Shown here: positions 7,811 to 15,852 of the stretch, one piece after another | Position numbering within the stretch: position 1 is the first letter of the stretch | How the letters are laid out: each line of letters starts with the position of its first letter | IMG/VR virus record: IMGVR_UViG_3300027969_000005 | Span: 1 to 59,387 of that record | Source: a virus | Strand: one strand, 5' to 3' | Length of the DNA: 59,387 bases | Program-made: the position numbers and the translations under genes | Notes under the pieces: generated by a model | Told to the model about the DNA's origin: nothing | Database searches by the model: none | Seen by the model: only the letters and a program-made list of their open reading frames with translations

Positions 7811-8203
7811 CTACCAGACCATGTCAGGGTGCGGAATGCGCCCACGGACATTGGTGTCATCCAAAATGCGGCACAGGACATTGTTAATCGTGATGCTCCA
7901 GCCATCCGATGGGCGGAAGACCAGCCAGTCATTCACGTCAATATCCATGTCCTTGAACCACTGATCGCTACTGTCAACGAATGCGGTCGGACCCTTTTTA
8001 ACCACAAGGCCGACCTTGCCTTGGATCTTGTCCTCATCAACCGTCTGAGAGGTCAAATAGATGCCGCTCTTGGTCTTTTGGGGGCGCACATAGACGGCCA
8101 CCACGACTTGATTGTTGAAGATTTCCAGATCAGAGATGTCCCCAAGCTCGGCCAGAAGAACGTCTTTAGGGTCGGTTTCGTGCGTCATAACCATATGAGG
8201 CAT
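7811..8203 (-). CDS. GroES-like co-chaperonin
   Basis: 130 residues; start at 8203 with AAGGAG 8 bases upstream. Residues 31-120 follow the Cpn10 fold order: NNQVVVAVYVRPQKTKSGIY, a mobile-loop equivalent (SGIYLTSQT, 46-53, compared with GGIVLT in GroES), GKVGLVVKKGPTAF for the KGEVVAVGxG strand, DVNDWLVFRPSDG for the VGDxVLF strand, and NVLCRILDDTNVRG for the C-terminal EYLILxExDILA strand. It is longer than GroES (about 97 aa) at both ends. By analogy with T4 gp31, it may replace host GroES on GroEL to fold the coat protein, which is encoded close by. The family call is firm, the role inferred. Confidence 0.82.
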   Translation of the reverse strand: MPHMVMTHETDPKDVLLAELGDISDLEIFNNQVVVAVYVRPQKTKSGIYLTSQTVDEDKIQGKVGLVVKKGPTAFVDSSDQWFKDMDIDVNDWLVFRPSDGWSITINNVLCRILDDTNVRGRIPHPDMVW

Positions 8204-8214
8204 ATGTTTTCTCC

Positions 8215-8412
8215 TTATCGATTTGAGATTTTAGTCTGCACTTCATCACAGTAATCGATCACAGAGCGCATGCCCTGCAATCTCCCTACATGCTGCTTGT
8301 ACTCGGCATAATCAACCGGTGTGCCGGTCGAAAGCACATCCTTGATGCGTTCAATTTCTTCCTCAAGGATTTTCTTAAGCTCGACCTCAAATAAAATATT
8401 GATATTCATCAT
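8215..8412 (-). CDS. Small helical protein, 65 aa
   Basis: An all-helical, charged small protein (LKKILEEEIERIKDVL; YAEYKQHVGRLQGMRSVIDY). The YKxxxGRLQGMxxVIDYCD pattern resembles short phage proteins found between head genes. It starts ATG-ATG (8412 or 8409), and a stable hairpin lies just upstream. Function unknown. Confidence 0.6.
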   Translation of the reverse strand: MMNINILFEVELKKILEEEIERIKDVLSTGTPVDYAEYKQHVGRLQGMRSVIDYCDEVQTKISNR

Positions 8413-8432
8413 GTTTTTGGGCGTCCTAATAA

Positions 8433-8461
8433 ATAGGCGTCCCGATGATCAGGACGCCTAT
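8433..8461 (-). terminator. Perfect 10-bp inverted repeat, possible attenuating terminator
   Basis: ATAGGCGTCC (8433-8442) and GGACGCCTAT (8452-8461) are perfect inverse complements around a 9-base loop. On the minus strand the stem is followed by TTATTAGG, a weak U-tract, so it may only attenuate or protect the message between the Gly-Gly protein and the 65-aa gene. The half-site GGACGCC also occurs again at 8420-8426. Confidence 0.5.
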
Positions 8462-8468
8462 CTGTATC

Positions 8469-10031
8469 TTACTGTTCCCCGTAAAGGTCAATTTTCTTTA
8501 ATCGACCTAGGCCGCCGCCCGCGCCAGTGGTGCCCTTGGCCATTGCGTGGGCCACGCGGCCACCGCTTTTGCGCGGCATGGGCATGCCCGGAGGCGGACC
8601 CATTGGCGGACCACCGGGGGGCGGACCCATGGGCGGCATCATGCCGGGAGGTGGGCCGCCGGGGGGCGGGCCGCCCATAGGCATACCCGGAGGTGGGCCA
8701 GCGGGCGCGACAGGAACCGGAACGCCGCGTGGCGGCATTGGCGGTGCGCCAGCGCCGGGCTGGGCCTGCTGGCCACCGGGGTGGCCGCCAATGATGATGT
8801 TAATGTTTGTTTTGCCCTTGCCTGTGCGACCGCCATGCTTGCGGGCCATACGGCCACCGGTCGGGCGCGTACCTTGGAAGACGCCGTCAGAGACGCTGCC
8901 GCCGTCTTTCTTTGCGCCAAGGAGCATAGCGGCGGGGGACAGGTACTTTGCGGCTTTGGGGTTTGCCGCAAGCGCCGCAGCGGGCGAAAGCATCTGAAGG
9001 ATGCCGCCGTCTGCCTTGTGTGCGCGACCGCCATCCTTGCGGGCCGTGTACCCCCCAGAGCACTTAGCGCAAGAGCAAGACCCGCCATGCTTCAGGCCCT
9101 TCATGGACTTCTGTCGGTCATGCTTTTCGTCCATCTCGGACTTTTCCCAGTCCGCATGAGACATCTTGTATTTAGCAGCTAGCTTCTTGTCTTGGCGCAT
9201 GTCCTCTTTCGATCCTTCGAAAGAGGCCTCTCCGCCCTTTTTGTAAGGGACGGGACGACTTGCAGCAGCGCCAGCACGACCGGCGGCAGCCGTAGCTGCA
9301 GCATTTTGAGCAGCGGCAGCCTTTGCCATGCGGATTTCTTCAGGCGATGGGCCTGATGCCACAGTCTTAACTGGGACTTTAGGCGGTACAGCCTTGTCGA
9401 GTTGAGCGGCAGTGCGTCCAAAGTCGCGACCCTCATTGTTCATGCTGCGGAGACGTGCGGCATTAAGCTCACCACCATCGGCACGCTTCTGACGACCACC
9501 AGCCTTATAGGCTTGGCGACCGTTGCCAGTAGGCTCACCGCCACCGCCGCCGCCCGAAGAGGAGCCAGAAGGAAGACCCGCCGCCTTGGCCGCCATAGAC
9601 GTAGCGCCATTAAACGCCATTCGTGAGGTTGGGACAAACGACTTGTCCGATGGCCCGGCAAGCCCGCCCTCAGACTTTTTAGGGGCACCGCCGCGCTTAA
9701 AGCCTCCGACATGCTTAACGCCGTCGCGCTTTTCGTTGGCTTCCTTTTGATTTCGGTTCATCAGGTCAATGGCGTAGGTGCTTCCACCAGACTTGCGAGC
9801 CATGCGGCCCGCGTTGGGGCTTGGGGCGCAGCCATCGACCTTGTCCATGACCTTGCCACCGCGCTTGAACTGGCGGCGGGAGATGGGGCGCATGCCTGTG
9901 GCCTTGTCAGCATCCAAAGGATCAGGCGTCACATACCCCGATGCATCAACCTTTTGGTTTGGATCGGTTCGAGTGATGCGTGCGATCTTGGCATGCATCG
10001 CCTTTCGGGCTGCTTTGGCGGCTTCAGACAT
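8469..10031 (-). CDS. Long repetitive Gly-Gly motif virion-cluster protein, 520 aa
   Basis: Start chosen at ATG 10031 (MSEAAKAARKAMHAKI), which has GGAGAA upstream; an in-frame GTG at 10043 is part of the same site. Residues 1-320 carry about ten short basic Gly-Gly motifs (FKRGGKV, ARKSGGS, FKRGGAP, YKKGGEA, LKHGGSC, ARKDGGR, ARKHGGR, PRKSGGR). There is one CSCAKC cluster near residue 320. Residues about 425-490 are a Pro/Gly/Met tract, and the end is basic. The composition suggests a disordered, nucleic-acid- or capsid-binding protein. No enzyme domain is visible. Confidence 0.65.
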   Translation of the reverse strand: MSEAAKAARKAMHAKIARITRTDPNQKVDASGYVTPDPLDADKATGMRPISRRQFKRGGKVMDKVDGCAPSPNAGRMARKSGGSTYAIDLMNRNQKEANEKRDGVKHVGGFKRGGAPKKSEGGLAGPSDKSFVPTSRMAFNGATSMAAKAAGLPSGSSSGGGGGGEPTGNGRQAYKAGGRQKRADGGELNAARLRSMNNEGRDFGRTAAQLDKAVPPKVPVKTVASGPSPEEIRMAKAAAAQNAAATAAAGRAGAAASRPVPYKKGGEASFEGSKEDMRQDKKLAAKYKMSHADWEKSEMDEKHDRQKSMKGLKHGGSCSCAKCSGGYTARKDGGRAHKADGGILQMLSPAAALAANPKAAKYLSPAAMLLGAKKDGGSVSDGVFQGTRPTGGRMARKHGGRTGKGKTNINIIIGGHPGGQQAQPGAGAPPMPPRGVPVPVAPAGPPPGMPMGGPPPGGPPPGMMPPMGPPPGGPPMGPPPGMPMPRKSGGRVAHAMAKGTTGAGGGLGRLKKIDLYGEQ

Positions 10032-10110
10032 GATGTTCTCCACAAAACCGGCGTCCCGGCATTAGTTGGCCACAAGATAGCACACCCTGTAAAAGCGGCG
10101 AGATGATTTT

Positions 10111-13100
10111 TTAGCGGCGCTTTTGGGCCCTCATGGCGACGCCAATGGCCTTGTTGACTGTGCCGCCCTTGTTCAGGCCGTAGTCTTTCTGCCGCTCAAG
10201 CCCCTGCTGAATGCTCTCAAGCATGCGATCATTGATCGGCTGGGTTTGCTTTTGTTCCTCAAAGAGCTTCCTAGCGGTTGATCGGCCCAAACTATCCGGC
10301 GAATAGGGGTGAATAATTTGACCGCTTTTTGTCGGGTTAGACAGCATCTGATCAATCACGTCAGGCATGGCATAGTGGCGCTGAACCAAGGGAACATCGC
10401 CCCAATATTCCCCCGGCGTGTCGGTGGAATATGTTGAGTGTTCAAAGGATTTAGGGTGAGTATCGGTGGCGTCAGGATTAAATTTTACAATTCGATGCCC
10501 AAGCATGTTTCCGGAAGCGCCCTTAACATCTGGATCGGAAATTGCAGCACGGGTTACGCCCACAGAGGGAAAGCCCTTTTTGGCCCACAAGGCAGTGTCC
10601 ATATATTTCACAATGTCACTGCGATGGCCGCCGGGAAGATCGCGGGCAAACTCACTTGCGGCCTTGGCGTTTTTGATTCCCGGCCAAGTCTCAAGATATT
10701 TGATAGCAGAAGCACGTTTGGCGACAGACTTATCGTCCGTGCCCTTTATGTGCTCACCGCGCATGATGCTCTCATCAAAAGCTTTTGCATCGGCTTTTGA
10801 GATATCTAGCGTCGGAATTTGAGCCATTAGGGCATCAAACATATTGTGCGATGAATCCACCGCCCTTGGACCCATTGGCCCAAAAGCACCGAAAACAGGA
10901 CCAGTTTTGGCCGCAGCCCGAATGACCTTTTGCAAAGCGGTCGCATGAGATGGGTTGTTTGCCCAGACCTGACCCTTGTTGGGCTCGCGCATGTAGGATG
11001 TGCCAGCATGCAGATCGACCGGCCAAGCAAGCTCCTTGCCGTTGATGTGCGTCAGGCGGCCAAGGGCAGATCGGTCACCGCCTAAATTCAAAAGCGTTCC
11101 GCCCTCTTTGTGCAGGGCCTCCCAGCTTTTATGCTGAATGTCCTTAGGGGTAACGCCGGGGATGTTCGCAACCGTTGCGGAAACGTCAGAAACGCCCATG
11201 GGCTGCTTGACGTTATAGAAGCTGCCGGTTCCAGTCTCGCCGCCCATTGGCGTCTTTAGGCTGCGGGCAATCATCAAAGCCGAATTGACGCTCTTAGGAT
11301 CGGCACTGAAGGGACTTGAGACCCTTGCCAAAGCCGCCCTGACCCTATCCATATCTGGCGATCCGCCCTTGCTAAAGCCAACCTCGCCACCCTTGGCATA
11401 TGCCTTAAACCCGCGCTTAAGGATGCTCTCGCGCATGCGAGGCGTGATGGTCAGGCCGGGCAGTGGTACGGAACCGTTTAACGAGGCAGGCACCCAATCA
11501 GCACGGCTCTCCGCCCCAACCTCATGATACCCCAAATGTGCTTCGGGATCGTGCTCACGAGCAAGCTTTATCAATCGGTTTGGCAAGAGCTTGTCGTAAT
11601 AGCCCTCCATGCCCTCTCCGCCAGTTTTTAAGTCGAGGTTAGATAGCTTTTTCCAATCACGATATGGCCCGTGAACCCGATCTCCGTGCCCGGCATGAAT
11701 CTTGTCCGCAATTTCTTTTCCAAAAATATCGCTTATTTCAGAATGAGTTTTTCCAGCGTGAGCCGACAACTCTTCACCGTTTGAATCATGAGCAACGACG
11801 GTGTGTGTGCCGTCCTCTTCAGGCTCATATTCAATATGGTCAATATGATGACTTAAGTCATATCTATTTGCCTGCTCTTTTCCGGGCGTCCAAACGAACT
11901 TATCGTAACCACCTTTAGCGGCCTCAATAAGTGCCCGCTTCAGCCCTAGATCGGTCCAGTTTTCGGTTTTATTAATATATGGGGCATCCGGCCCTATTCC
12001 GGCCACTCCTTTTTTTCGTGCATCCTGACCCCAATCGCTTTGCAACTCTTCAAGATGTAACACCTTTTGACCTTCAGGCGTAGATCGATCAGACATACGA
12101 AGATGTGCGACAACATTGGGTTCGTGCCAATGAGAAGATTGATAATTCCCCCCGAGAGCATCATTCTCAGGAAGATGCATTAGCACTTCTCGATAATTTC
12201 GTCTTGGCCCAGCCATTTGGTATTTGTGGTACATCGAGGCCCCGTGAGAGTTGCTAGGAAGCTCCTCTCTATCATCCGTAAAAAAGTCTTCCGGCAAATC
12301 CCAATCAGGACCATCCAGAATGCCAGTTTGGTTGGCCGGATTGGAGGCAACCTTATATTTGCCGTGTGGATGGTATGTCTTTTCAAGCAATTGCGGAATG
12401 CGATTGTGAAAATGATGAACCAAATCCTCTTTGGTTACGCTAGGTTGATTAGCAAACGCTTCATTTGCTCCCGACCATTTAAATTCATCGGCCTTTACGC
12501 CGGGCGATGTGGAAATGGCACGAAGCATGTCCTGAGGACGCCCCTTGGCCTGCTTTAGACTGTCGGCAGCCTTTGCCGCTTGGCTGTATAAGCCCGCATC
12601 GTTCAGATCATTGCCATCATCAACCTCGCCGCCCGCAGCCCGATGCACAGCCTGCCGATCGCGAATAACTTGCTCGGGGTGCTCAATGCCAATTGCCCCG
12701 CCCTCAGGCACCTGATGGCGCATAGCCTCGATCTGCTCAGCGGCGGTCGCATGCGTACCTGCAGCCGATACGACTTCGTGCCCTTCGTGGTCACGAGCGA
12801 CAACAGCCACGGGATGCTCGCCTTGCATGATACGCTTGGCGATGTCCTGCTTGGAATAGGGACCAAGGCCCAAAACCTCATTTAGGCGGTGTTGACGTGA
12901 GGCTTCGTGGATTTGCTCTTCGGTCACCAGCGCCGGGTTGAAGTGGAACGTGCCATCAGGCGTAATAGTCTCGCCAGCGCCGTCAGGAGCTTCAGGAGCG
13001 GGGTTTCCGCCCTTGGGGTACATGACAGCCTTCCGGCGGCCCTCCAGCAGTAGCTGGCGCTGGTGCTCAAGCGTCTTGTCGCTCTCGGGCAGGGTCTTAC

Positions 13101-13290
13101 CTTCGTCGTTGGTGTCGATCTCGCCGCCCTCGGAATACCCACCATTGGCGTATCCCCCGCTAGCCCGCTCGACCGGCGCACCATGTCCAAAGGTCGGAAT
13201 GTCTACCGACGCAAAACCCGGATCGACTTTAGATGCGATCCGCTTTGCAAGCATGATGGCCTGAACGGCTGAACTGGGGGCAAGTTTCAT
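10111..13290 (-). CDS. Polyvalent-type protein with LPD-like domains, about 1059 aa
   Basis: Start ATG 13290 overlaps the TGA of the portal gene. Residues about 1-240 contain Gly-Gly motifs (ERASGGYANGGY, HRAAGGEV) and a short region containing HATAAEQIEAMRH. Residues about 340-630 match the large polyvalent-protein-associated domain: NYREVLMHLP, SSHWHEPNVVAHLRM, EELQSDWGQ, a GYDKFVWTPGKEQANRYDLS segment and YYDKLLPNRL. The last 350 residues hold a second such region (DLPGGHRSDIVKYMD, GFPSVGVTRAAI, WGDVPLVQRHYAMPD). Such proteins are thought to be carried in the virion and injected. Activity is unknown. Confidence 0.75.
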   Translation of the reverse strand: MKLAPSSAVQAIMLAKRIASKVDPGFASVDIPTFGHGAPVERASGGYANGGYSEGGEIDTNDEGKTLPESDKTLEHQRQLLLEGRRKAVMYPKGGNPAPEAPDGAGETITPDGTFHFNPALVTEEQIHEASRQHRLNEVLGLGPYSKQDIAKRIMQGEHPVAVVARDHEGHEVVSAAGTHATAAEQIEAMRHQVPEGGAIGIEHPEQVIRDRQAVHRAAGGEVDDGNDLNDAGLYSQAAKAADSLKQAKGRPQDMLRAISTSPGVKADEFKWSGANEAFANQPSVTKEDLVHHFHNRIPQLLEKTYHPHGKYKVASNPANQTGILDGPDWDLPEDFFTDDREELPSNSHGASMYHKYQMAGPRRNYREVLMHLPENDALGGNYQSSHWHEPNVVAHLRMSDRSTPEGQKVLHLEELQSDWGQDARKKGVAGIGPDAPYINKTENWTDLGLKRALIEAAKGGYDKFVWTPGKEQANRYDLSHHIDHIEYEPEEDGTHTVVAHDSNGEELSAHAGKTHSEISDIFGKEIADKIHAGHGDRVHGPYRDWKKLSNLDLKTGGEGMEGYYDKLLPNRLIKLAREHDPEAHLGYHEVGAESRADWVPASLNGSVPLPGLTITPRMRESILKRGFKAYAKGGEVGFSKGGSPDMDRVRAALARVSSPFSADPKSVNSALMIARSLKTPMGGETGTGSFYNVKQPMGVSDVSATVANIPGVTPKDIQHKSWEALHKEGGTLLNLGGDRSALGRLTHINGKELAWPVDLHAGTSYMREPNKGQVWANNPSHATALQKVIRAAAKTGPVFGAFGPMGPRAVDSSHNMFDALMAQIPTLDISKADAKAFDESIMRGEHIKGTDDKSVAKRASAIKYLETWPGIKNAKAASEFARDLPGGHRSDIVKYMDTALWAKKGFPSVGVTRAAISDPDVKGASGNMLGHRIVKFNPDATDTHPKSFEHSTYSTDTPGEYWGDVPLVQRHYAMPDVIDQMLSNPTKSGQIIHPYSPDSLGRSTARKLFEEQKQTQPINDRMLESIQQGLERQKDYGLNKGGTVNKAIGVAMRAQKRR

Positions 13291-15620
13291 CACTCAGATC
13301 CTTCAGTGCCCAGTTCGCGTTCAATCGGGCCAAGCTGGCTCTCGGCAGCAGCCGCGCCTTCTGGATGCAGCATAATATCCCGCGCCAATTGAAGCAATTG
13401 AATGCGCTCACGGCTGTGGCGGTCGAAGTCACGGTTCTTGTCCTCAGCATCGCGCTCAGCATGCTTGACGGTAAGCTCCTCGCGGCGCGTCTGGGCATCC
13501 ATCATCTTGGCCTCTACGGCCATCAGATCGGCCTGCGTGTCCTGCTGCTGCATGCCCCCGCCAGCCAGACCCTCTTGGCGAGGCGCGAACGCACCGCTTT
13601 GGATCTTGGCATCGACCTCTTTCATTTTGGCCTGTGCGCTCGTGGTCTGAGCGTCGGCGGCCTGCTTCTTGACCTGAATTTCGGCCATGACCTTTTGCAG
13701 TTCTGGCGGCGGTGCGGCTTGAGCCGTCTTGGGCGCAAGGAACTGCTGCGGGTTGTTCCAGCCGATAGCCTGCAGGGCCGCAGTGTCGATCGCCAGAGGA
13801 TCGTACATTGACGGATTGGCGGCCTGAAGCTGCTTCAGAGCCATGATCTTCATCACACGCTGGCCGTGCGAGGCAGTGTTAGGGTCTGCCTGCGGCACCA
13901 GTTCGCAATTGTTGATGGCCTGCAGGAACATCTGCTCGTCCCATTGCGTGGCGGACGCATTCTTGCGCTGCCAGAAGCTCTCAGGATGCTCCTTAAAGCA
14001 CTCGACGAGCAACTGAAACTCCGCCGCCTGCGAGGCGTGGATGCGCTTGTGGACGGCGTTCATGACCTTAGTGGCCTGCTCGATCATCGCCAGCGTCGTT
14101 CCGACAGGCGCTTCAGCCTTGCCCTCACCGACCTGTTGCTCAGATGTGCCGCCGATTCGCATGCCGGTGTTGGCCATGTCGCCAACAAGCTGCATCAGCG
14201 CCTGCGAAGGTGGCTGATAGGGCAAAGGCATGATGGCCTGACTGATGGGTAGACCACCAGTCTTGACGAGAGCACCACCGCCGGGCGGCACGCGGAAGAT
14301 ATTGGTGTTCTGCCGCGCCCCAGTGTCAGCCATGAGGAAGCCGGGGAAGTTCGAATACATTCCGGCGTCCAGAAGCTCGCGCCATGCGGCTGTGATGGCA
14401 TTGGTCGTGTTCCCAAGGATGTGAAGCAGGCCGATGTCATAGAAGCCCATGCCCGGCACAAAGGTGTACTTCACAAACGTCGTGCGGGCATCTGGAAGGT
14501 CTTGCGTTTCCTCGTCATAGTTCCGAACGATCGACAAAATCTCACGAGACGTCAGATCGATCGTCACCCGGTAGGGGATTTCAAGCCCGCTGATCTTGCC
14601 CTTGTGCTTGTGCTCAAAGCCCGCAATATCAAGCTCGCAATAGCACTCGTAGATTTCCCGATCACGGTCCTCAGGGCTTCCGGCGTTGGCATCTAGGCCC
14701 TGCTGGTTTTTTTCTTCGCGCTGCAGGCTGTCCAGCTTAGGCGCATTGGGCATGCCCAGATCAATATCGCGATAGACGCCCAAGATCTGCAGGCGCTTAA
14801 CCGTCGAGGGGCGCATATAGACGCGGTGCGTCACGCGCTTGGCGTTAGACAGGTCTGTGGCGCTGTTATTGACGATCAAATCGTCGGCATCGACTGATTC
14901 GCTGACCGGACGATTGCGAAGAGGGCAGAAATACACCTTTTTGAACGACGTGCCGCCAAACCCCAGCATCAAGAGCATGCGGTCGGTGTCTGGGTAATAT
15001 TCCTTGGCCGTTGCAGTCAGATAGTGGTTTAGGTCGCGCTCAAGGGCGTTGGCAAGCTGGTCTTCGCGCAGTTCGGCGTTGTTATCGTCGTTGCGGATCT
15101 TTACCGGACCATCTGTGGGCAGCATTTCAGACCGTGCATTGGCCTGAAAGCGCAAGACGGCCTCCAAAAGCAGCGGGTGGCGCACTTGGCTCATGCCCTC
15201 GACGGGCGCACCCTCTGCAGAACCGCCAGACTTGCCAATCTCGATCTTTAGGCCAAGAAGCTTTACGCCCTGACTGCGCTCTTGGATCCACTCCTCGCGG
15301 CTTTTTAGGTCAGACTCAATGCCGCGAAGCAGTTCTGACGAAATGCGGCCCAACTCACCGTCTTCGATGTCCTCAACAAGGTTATCGAACCACTCCAGCG
15401 GCCCACGGTTAGCCGCCTCCCCCAAAGGCGACCCGTCAAGCGACACAGTGACCGATCCGTCGCCATGTTCGATCTTGATGATATTGCCCTTTTGGTCAAC
15501 GTCCGGCACATCTTCGGCCTCGTCGCCCATTTCGATGACGACATGGTCCATATCGGGCTCAGCAGCGGCCCCAAGGCCACCAAGGCGGATGTTCGGCGTC
15601 AAACCGGGTGTCATGGCCAT
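13290..15620 (-). CDS. Portal protein
   Basis: 776 residues, downstream of the terminase. A central segment (MSQVRHPLLLEAVLRFQANA, GFGGTSFKKVYFCPLRNRP, VTHRVYMRPS) and a C-terminal Gln/Ala-rich helical barrel (about 640-760) match P22-size portal proteins of podovirus-like phages. The portal forms the dodecameric channel at one head vertex through which terminase packages DNA. It overlaps the 76-aa gene by 10 bases and the polyvalent gene at TGATG. The acidic N-terminus (about residues 20-50) is a local extension. Confidence 0.82.
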   Translation of the reverse strand: MAMTPGLTPNIRLGGLGAAAEPDMDHVVIEMGDEAEDVPDVDQKGNIIKIEHGDGSVTVSLDGSPLGEAANRGPLEWFDNLVEDIEDGELGRISSELLRGIESDLKSREEWIQERSQGVKLLGLKIEIGKSGGSAEGAPVEGMSQVRHPLLLEAVLRFQANARSEMLPTDGPVKIRNDDNNAELREDQLANALERDLNHYLTATAKEYYPDTDRMLLMLGFGGTSFKKVYFCPLRNRPVSESVDADDLIVNNSATDLSNAKRVTHRVYMRPSTVKRLQILGVYRDIDLGMPNAPKLDSLQREEKNQQGLDANAGSPEDRDREIYECYCELDIAGFEHKHKGKISGLEIPYRVTIDLTSREILSIVRNYDEETQDLPDARTTFVKYTFVPGMGFYDIGLLHILGNTTNAITAAWRELLDAGMYSNFPGFLMADTGARQNTNIFRVPPGGGALVKTGGLPISQAIMPLPYQPPSQALMQLVGDMANTGMRIGGTSEQQVGEGKAEAPVGTTLAMIEQATKVMNAVHKRIHASQAAEFQLLVECFKEHPESFWQRKNASATQWDEQMFLQAINNCELVPQADPNTASHGQRVMKIMALKQLQAANPSMYDPLAIDTAALQAIGWNNPQQFLAPKTAQAAPPPELQKVMAEIQVKKQAADAQTTSAQAKMKEVDAKIQSGAFAPRQEGLAGGGMQQQDTQADLMAVEAKMMDAQTRREELTVKHAERDAEDKNRDFDRHSRERIQLLQLARDIMLHPEGAAAAESQLGPIERELGTEGSE

Positions 15621-15841
15621 GTCTTAGTGCCCTCTATCTCAACGTCTCGCAGGCATTCCATCTCTTCTTCGAACAGACCAATGCCTTCCATAGCGGCCAC
15701 ATTATCAGTTTTTGCGCGGATGTTGTAGGTGCGGGTTCGATCAAACGGCGCGAGGCCCGTAACGACCACTTCCCAAAGGGGTTTTGGTCCAAATTCGATC
15801 TTCTCGACCGATGCGGTCGCCAAAATACGATCGGTAATCAT
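15611..15841 (-). CDS. Small conserved protein between terminase and portal, 76 aa
   Basis: A mixed alpha/beta protein with LWEVVVTGLAPFDRTRTYNI and NVAAMEGIGLFEEEM segments. It starts 12 bases after the terminase stop with an AGGA site, and its end overlaps the portal start. Similar tiny genes occur at this place in related phages. Function unknown; it may help portal or packaging assembly. Confidence 0.65.
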   Translation of the reverse strand: MITDRILATASVEKIEFGPKPLWEVVVTGLAPFDRTRTYNIRAKTDNVAAMEGIGLFEEEMECLRDVEIEGTKTWP

Positions 15842-15852
15842 CGCTATCGTTC

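Noticed and set aside
7217-8254. 345-aa plus-strand ORF
   Set aside because: Lies antisense to the scaffold and GroES-like genes, has no ribosome site and no family pattern; it is produced by codon bias of the real genes.
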